From NCBI GenBank assembly GCA_963920765.1, contig OY987247.1, positions 16,836,471 through 16,900,470 on the forward strand: a stretch of 64,000 nt of DNA. The letters are read 5' to 3'. Below are positions 59,585 to 64,000 of this stretch, piece after piece. The DNA comes from Ulota crispa. Its lineage: Eukaryota > Streptophyta > Bryopsida > Orthotrichales > Orthotrichaceae. The notes beneath the pieces are model-generated. The model saw only the letters and a list, made by a program, of their open reading frames with translations. It did not search any database and was not told the DNA's origin. How positions within the stretch are numbered: the stretch's first letter is position 1; every line of letters begins with the position of its first letter. A program made the translations under genes and the position numbers.

Positions 59585-60520
59585 TTAACCCCTAAAGGAC
59601 CATTGTCCCTTTGAGGGACAGGTTAGAATTTGGGCATGTACCAATGGCTAAACTACTTTGTATGATTTTCTGAAACTTTTATTAAAGGTAGGGAATTCAA
59701 AGATCTACATGGGCATCTAATTTTTTCTTCATTCCGACATTTGACGAAGAAGTTTTGCATGAATTTATGAAAATTTGGGGAGGACTGCCTACTCGGGCAA
59801 CCCAAAAACTTCTTTAAAAACTACATTTTTTTAAAATTAAAATTTGAAATTGGTTCTTTAGATTTTTTTATAGGTGAGAAGCTTTGAATCATTCAATTTC
59901 AATCAATGAGATGAAAGTTATGAGGAGTTTTTGTTTGTAGACAATTATGGATTATCTACTCTAAAATAAACTTTGAAGTCCTTTATTTTACTCAGTTTTT
60001 GATATCTTAGAAAAAGAATTAAACCCAAGGAAGCAGATTCTTTATCACAACATTATCATCATTGGGATATGCATTTTTCATTTTAATAATTAAATTTGTA
60101 ACAATTTAGTGTTTTGACTCATTATCTACCTCTTTATACTTACTATTTTTTTGCATGTGTTGTATAGTTCCAATTGATTTGAAATTTCTCCCACACATAC
60201 CTAACTTGATCTCCTACATGGAAAAAATAAAGCGCAACTTTGGGTAGAGCAATTTTTTTGTTATAAGAGTGGTCAAAGGCTTCTAAAATTTTTGGGCACC
60301 ATGAAAAAAACTTTTTTGTTCACTTTAGATGTAATATCTCACTTCTCTTCATCTGGAATGAGCTGACTTTTTTCCCGCAAGTACCTCTTCTAGTCTGGGG
60401 CAAGGTATTGCAATTGGATTTCCCAAAAACAAAACATAAAATCCCTTTTTATTGAACCTCCTAGAAGTGGCAGTTTTCAGTGATTTTCACCAAAAAAGGG
60501 TTTGGTCCTTTAGGGATTAA
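59585..60520. mobile_element. TTAA element, family C copy 4 (inverted relative to C3)
   Basis: It is 936 bp, with ends TTAA CCCCTAAAGGACCATTG and TTTGGTCCTTTAGGGA TTAA. Its right end mirrors the left end of C3 (AGTGGCAGTTTTCAGTGATT). Confidence 0.9.
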
Positions 60521-60980
60521 TTGGCTAGTGTGAGTACAAGAAAAGGGCACTCATACTCATTGCTACCTTGTATGAAGGGCCTAAACCACATGCACAACCC
60601 AAAACAATAAAAAACACATTGTACTCATAAAATATGTAAATATGCTCACTACTCACTATCCAAGTGCTTCACTCATCTATTCAAATAGAGTAAAGTAGAA
60701 TTTATGGTCCTATTATACATTTGTACCCATAGTTTTTGTCCAATAGGGATAACATAATAGTATAGTTTTCATGATTGCATTGAATTCAAAAGGCAAGCGG
60801 AAATAGGGGATTAGTGATTTGTTTGTGGTTGTAAGTACATGTTGTAAGACCCCTTTAGAGACTTTTTAGGGGGCTATTGGAGGGCTCAAATTTTCCTAAT
60901 GGTTCTAAAATCCTTGGCAAATGTGAAGAAACCTTTTTGGGAAGAGAATTCATATTTTGCATGTGACAAATGTTGATACA

Positions 60981-61370
60981 TTAACCTCGAAATGCCCAAT
61001 GCACCCAATTTGGGTGTTAGGAAACTTTGAAACCCTCTTGAAGGCACAAATTTGATTCTTTTAAGGTCTTTTTTGGGGGAAGTTGTGGGTTGAAGTTAGC
61101 TTCAACGTTCGATTTTAATTTCCCTCATATCTTATTCCAATTGATTTTGGTGAAAGCTAAACTGCAAGCATACCTACTGTGTCATGAATATTGTCACAAA
61201 GCTTATGACAAGTAGCCACATTGAAAAAATGTGCATCAAGTTGAGAAAAAAGTGAAGATTTTCCTTGGACACTCCCTTGGGCAAAAAGGGACTTTTTACT
61301 GAAATTTTGACATCTAACAAAATCTAAAAGTGCTTTTGGACTAATTTCACTTGGAATGTTGTTTTGTGAA
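60981..61370. mobile_element. Family M fragment
   Basis: It begins TTAA CCTCGAAATGCCC and matches 33207-33630 (blocks GAAGTTAGCTTCA and TTTTGACATCTAACAAAAT) until about 61370, where similarity stops. The right half is missing. Confidence 0.7.
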
Positions 61371-61456
61371 CGCCACACACATACTCCACTAGCTGAATAC
61401 AGTAGCACTCTTTGGTATTTATAGAGCAAGCAATACCAAAGTACCCTTGTCTTGGT

Positions 61457-61810
61457 GTTAATGACTTTGAGTCTCGCAAGCAAGCAACATCAAAGTACAG
61501 TACAGTACAGTACACTAGTCTAGGTACTACTAACTAATGACTCAGAGTTTCGCAAGCAAAGCAAGCAACACCAAAGTACAGCTTGTGAAAAAAAGCAGGA
61601 AACGAAGTTGCCACAGTTGCAGAATATACGGTAGTCTTCATGACTTCGAATGTCTCACGCAAATAACATTGACGTACACTTCTTGAAAAGCAGGAAATGG
61701 AATTGCCGCAACTGCAGCATTTACGGTGGTCTTAATGACTTTGAATTCCCTTTTTGGGGCAAACAACATCAGAGGAACAGTTTTCGAAAAAAGCAGGGAA
61801 ACGATATCGC
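61457..61810. repeat. Diverged tandem repeat, four units of about 80-105 bp
   Basis: Units start near 61457, 61534, 61637 and 61732 with TAATGACTTTGA-like bases, then GCAAGCAACA, then GAAAAAAGCAGGAAACG and TTGCC.CA..TGCAG. The first unit also holds a short CAGTA run (about 61494-61513). Confidence 0.65.
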
Positions 61811-61991
61811 TACAGCGCCACAAAGGACTACTTGCAAGTACTAGAGAGATCACAAGATCCTATTTTCTGAGACCACAGTGCAAGCTCTCTCTGTCTCTGT
61901 CTCTCTGTCTCTCGTCTTGACCAAACAGTTTCCATGCGTTTGCCCAAAAGTCTGACGTTGATACTCCCCACTCGCCAACCACCCCTCCTCA

Positions 61992-62295
61992 GAGCATCTC
62001 CACCGGTCTGGGCTCTTTCAAAAATTTCCATCTGTTTTGGCCGGCCCTCAAGCCCCTTAATCTCCACCCATGCTCTTCAAAAAGGTGGCCTTGCATTCCA
62101 ACACGCCCCATAAATAATTAGTTGACCACTTATTAAGGAAAGTAGAGAATAAAGTTCACTAAACTTAAGATCAACAATGATGAATAGTGGCTTGAAGGGC
62201 CTTGCTAGACAAGGTAGGACAAAGTGTCTTGAGAGGATTTTGAGAGGAGCCTCAACACTTTTCATTGCGTGTTGCAATCACCGGTGGAGATGCCC
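61992..62295. mobile_element. MITE with GAGCATCTCC ends, copy 2
   Basis: It is 304 bp. Ends GAGCATCTCCACCGG and CCGGTGGAGATGCCC are inverted repeats; flanks TCA and TTA are a decayed 3-bp duplication. Related to 45321-45775 (AAAAAGGTGGCCTTGCATTC block, inverted there). Confidence 0.8.
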
Positions 62296-62380
62296 TTACG
62301 TTGCTAGAGTTCAGTTATGCCAACTCACAAACAACTACGGAGTAAAAGGCAAGGCAAGCGCTTTCCACACCACCTACCTA

Positions 62381-62791
62381 AGGTAGGAGAACCTAAAACC
62401 GACACTTCAAATGTGGTGATCTCTTGAAGATTTTTTTTAGAATATAATGGCATGTGCTTGTTAGATAATAAGCACAGATGCAAGCAAAAAAATTGGACTT
62501 TTTTGAGATCGTATGAATAAATTAGGAATTGTTGAAGGCAACTCCCTAGACTACCTATTGTAGACACTAGACCCCCATTGAATGCTTGTATTGAACTGAA
62601 AAAACAACAACAAAAAGATTGTGTCACTTGCGTAACTTCTCCGCCACCTACACAATTTGTGTTCCCCATACCCCATTATTGTGACAGGTTTTGTTAAAAT
62701 GTGTCTCTTGTTTGCAAGCAGCAGCCTGTAGCTTTATGTTTGTTTGTAGATGTCAATAAACGACTGGTGTTACATTTAGGTTCTCCTACCT
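62381..62791. mobile_element. MITE with AGGTAGGAGAACC ends inserted at a stop codon
   Basis: It is 411 bp. Ends AGGTAGGAGAACCTAAA and TTTAGGTTCTCCTACCT are perfect inverted repeats flanked by TA (62379-62380, 62792-62793). Terminal AGGTAGGAG is shared with the AGGTAGGAGGCTC family. Its right TA plus first base forms the TAA stop of the minus-strand exon next door. Confidence 0.85.
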
Positions 62792-62993
62792 TACGAAGAG
62801 GCTTTCAAAGCTTCGGCTTCGGCTACAGCCATGGGGTCCTCCTCCGCCTCGGTTTCTCCGTCTCGCATCTCTTGCAGTTTCTTCTTATCTGCTTCTTCCG
62901 CAGCGTTCACGGTGGCCAGATGCTCTGCATTCAAGCGCTTCATCTCCTCCTCTTGTTGCTGTCGCTCAAACCACGTATCGGCATCCGCCCACA
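62791..62993 (-). CDS. C-terminal exon of an unidentified gene
   Basis: On the minus strand, an acceptor (GTGCTGGCAG) at 62994 opens a 203-bp exon to TAA at 62791. It codes WADADTWFERQQQEEEMKRL and then an acidic coiled-coil-like tail rich in Glu, Ala and Lys. GC content and codon use stand out from the surroundings, supporting real coding sequence. Upstream exons would lie to the right, perhaps beyond the window. I recognise no family. Confidence 0.5.
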
Positions 62994-63117
62994 CTGCCAG
63001 CACGACAAAAACACCACCAGTGTGAGTTAATCTACTTTGAGTGAAAATTTCTGGGAACGGATCACACGGAAAACCCGTGCAATGTGCCGTTCTGTCAATG
63101 GCAGCTGGTTTAAATTA

Positions 63118-63429
63118 GAGAAAATTTCATAGATACCCCTGAAGTTTGCCATATATTCTTAGATACCCCTGCTTTCTCAGAAATTTCACAAATACCCTTG
63201 GACCAAAATTTTCAGGCGTTTGTTTTTTCGTGCATGTCAATTCCTTCTCCCTTTGTGCGCACATTACTTCTTTCTTGTTATGCGTGCACACAAAGGAAGA
63301 AGTGAAGTGACATGCACAACAAAACAAACACCTGAAAATTTTGGTCCAAGGGTGTTTGTGAAATTTCTGAAAAAGCAGGGGTAACTATGAAAATATGGCA
63401 AACTTCAGGGGTATCCATGAAATTTTCCC
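63118..63429. mobile_element. Mutator-like MITE, family J copy 3, with 9-bp duplication
   Basis: It is 312 bp. Ends GAGAAAATTTCATAGATACC and GGTATCCATGAAATTTTCCC are flanked by TTTAAATTA on both sides (63109-63117, 63430-63438), which fixes the family as Mutator-like. Confidence 0.9.
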
Positions 63430-63435
63430 TTTAAA

Positions 63436-63531
63436 TTATTGAGGACCAGGAGGAGCAAAACCAGCATACGACAAGGTTTCTTTCTCCAGGCACGAGTCTT
63501 TACAGACCATGTAGATGACGACCCCATCCCA
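63436..63531 (-). CDS. Possible terminal exon, PDCD2-like C-terminus
   Basis: On the minus strand the frame WDGVVIYMVCKDSCLEKE continues to TAA at 63436. The pattern Trp, hydrophobic strand, Tyr, Cys, three residues, Cys resembles the C-terminal end of PDCD2-type proteins (WGTIVVYTC..SC). It is only about 31 codons, has one extra residue between Tyr and Cys, and lacks a good acceptor, so this is tentative. Relation to the exon at 62791 is unknown. Confidence 0.25.
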   Translation of the reverse strand, partial: WDGVVIYMVCKDSCLEKETLSYAGFAPPGPQ

Positions 63532-63838
63532 ACTTCACGGTGCTCCTTAAAAAGCCTCGGCAATCACAAACCCTGGTACGCTTTATGATAACGACTAGAA
63601 CAGCTGCTAGGCCGTGCAAGCCGTACTCTCAAGGTCTAATAGAAAACTAACAGAAAAACAGAGATCCCTTAGTAATGATTGATTTCATTGACATTGCCAC
63701 ATTCCATAATTTCTACAATACTCCTGTTCTAGCAATGGTTTTTCTCCACAATGGTGCACTCTGAGCCCAAAGTTAGTGATAGGAAAGCTAAGAGCCACTC
63801 GTCCAGAAACCAAGAGCGCAATACTTGTAAAACTCATA

Positions 63839-64000
63839 CTCCCTCTGTCCCTCTAAAAACGTCCAAAAAGCTTTCTTGCAAAGGATTAACTGTGTTTCTA
63901 GTCTTTGTGCTAATGACACATGCATTCTAGAATCAATATACCATCTACCAAATGTATGCAAAATCTCCAGTTTTGATGTCGCCATTTAGGCATCCAAATT
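63839..64000. mobile_element. Stowaway MITE, copy 2, cut by the window edge
   Basis: CTCCCTCTGTCCCTC follows TA (63837-63838). The sequence then matches the inverse of the right half of 56060-56470 up to the window end. Confidence 0.75.

Noticed and set aside
1-64000. CRISPR arrays, bacterial operons, rRNA or tRNA genes
   Set aside because: The many repeats are dispersed inverted-repeat MITEs, not spaced direct repeats. I found no tRNA cloverleaf with a GGTTCRA box and no rRNA-like sequence. Introns and plant gene families rule out bacterial DNA.

Overview
The window looks like nuclear DNA of a land plant or close streptophyte relative. Three intron-containing plant genes support this: the C-terminal half of a plant-type MORC ATPase (103-4287), a complete cytosolic ribosomal protein uL4/RPL4 gene (7572-10108) with a telo-box and site II promoter motifs, and a plant-specific DUF688-type protein (from 52526). 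The AT-rich spacers are packed with plant-style miniature transposons (Stowaway, CACTA, PIF/Harbinger-like and Mutator-like). I cannot name the species.

Layout. 0.1-4.3 kb: MORC gene, cut by the left edge, with two MITEs in its introns. 5.36-5.67 kb: Mutator-like MITE. 7.3-10.1 kb: RPL4; intron 1 is built of tandem repeats and intron 2 holds a MITE. 10.4-34.3 kb: almost no genes, many nested short DNA transposons, one gag-like ORF remnant (18.3 kb). 34.3-37.0 kb: a minus-strand three-exon gene model for an unrecognised 295-residue protein, in an AT-rich stretch without MITEs up to 39.35 kb. 39.35-51.5 kb: more nested transposons, a 200-N assembly gap, and a 4.3-kb element (47118-51461) enclosing a GC-richer gene-like segment. 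52.5-56.0 kb: DUF688-type gene. 56-64 kb: MITEs, and a minus-strand terminal exon at 62791-62993 whose stop codon sits on a MITE insertion site.

The main unusual signal is a swarm of about 22 related non-autonomous elements whose ends read TTAA-CCC...GGG-TTAA. At least 16 have TTAA on both sides. They fall into several families (called A to G and M here) that differ internally but share end architecture. TTAA target duplication plus CCC/GGG ends is the hallmark of piggyBac transposons, which as far as I know are little described in land plants. Two of the elements were inserted inside others exactly at TTAA, which supports the target choice independently. No transposase ORF is present, so all must have been mobilised from elsewhere.

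The genes do not form a pathway. MORC proteins act in transposon silencing, but nothing here links this gene functionally to the surrounding elements. Exon borders were read by eye from splice consensus and frame continuity; family names for transposons rest on ends and target duplications only.
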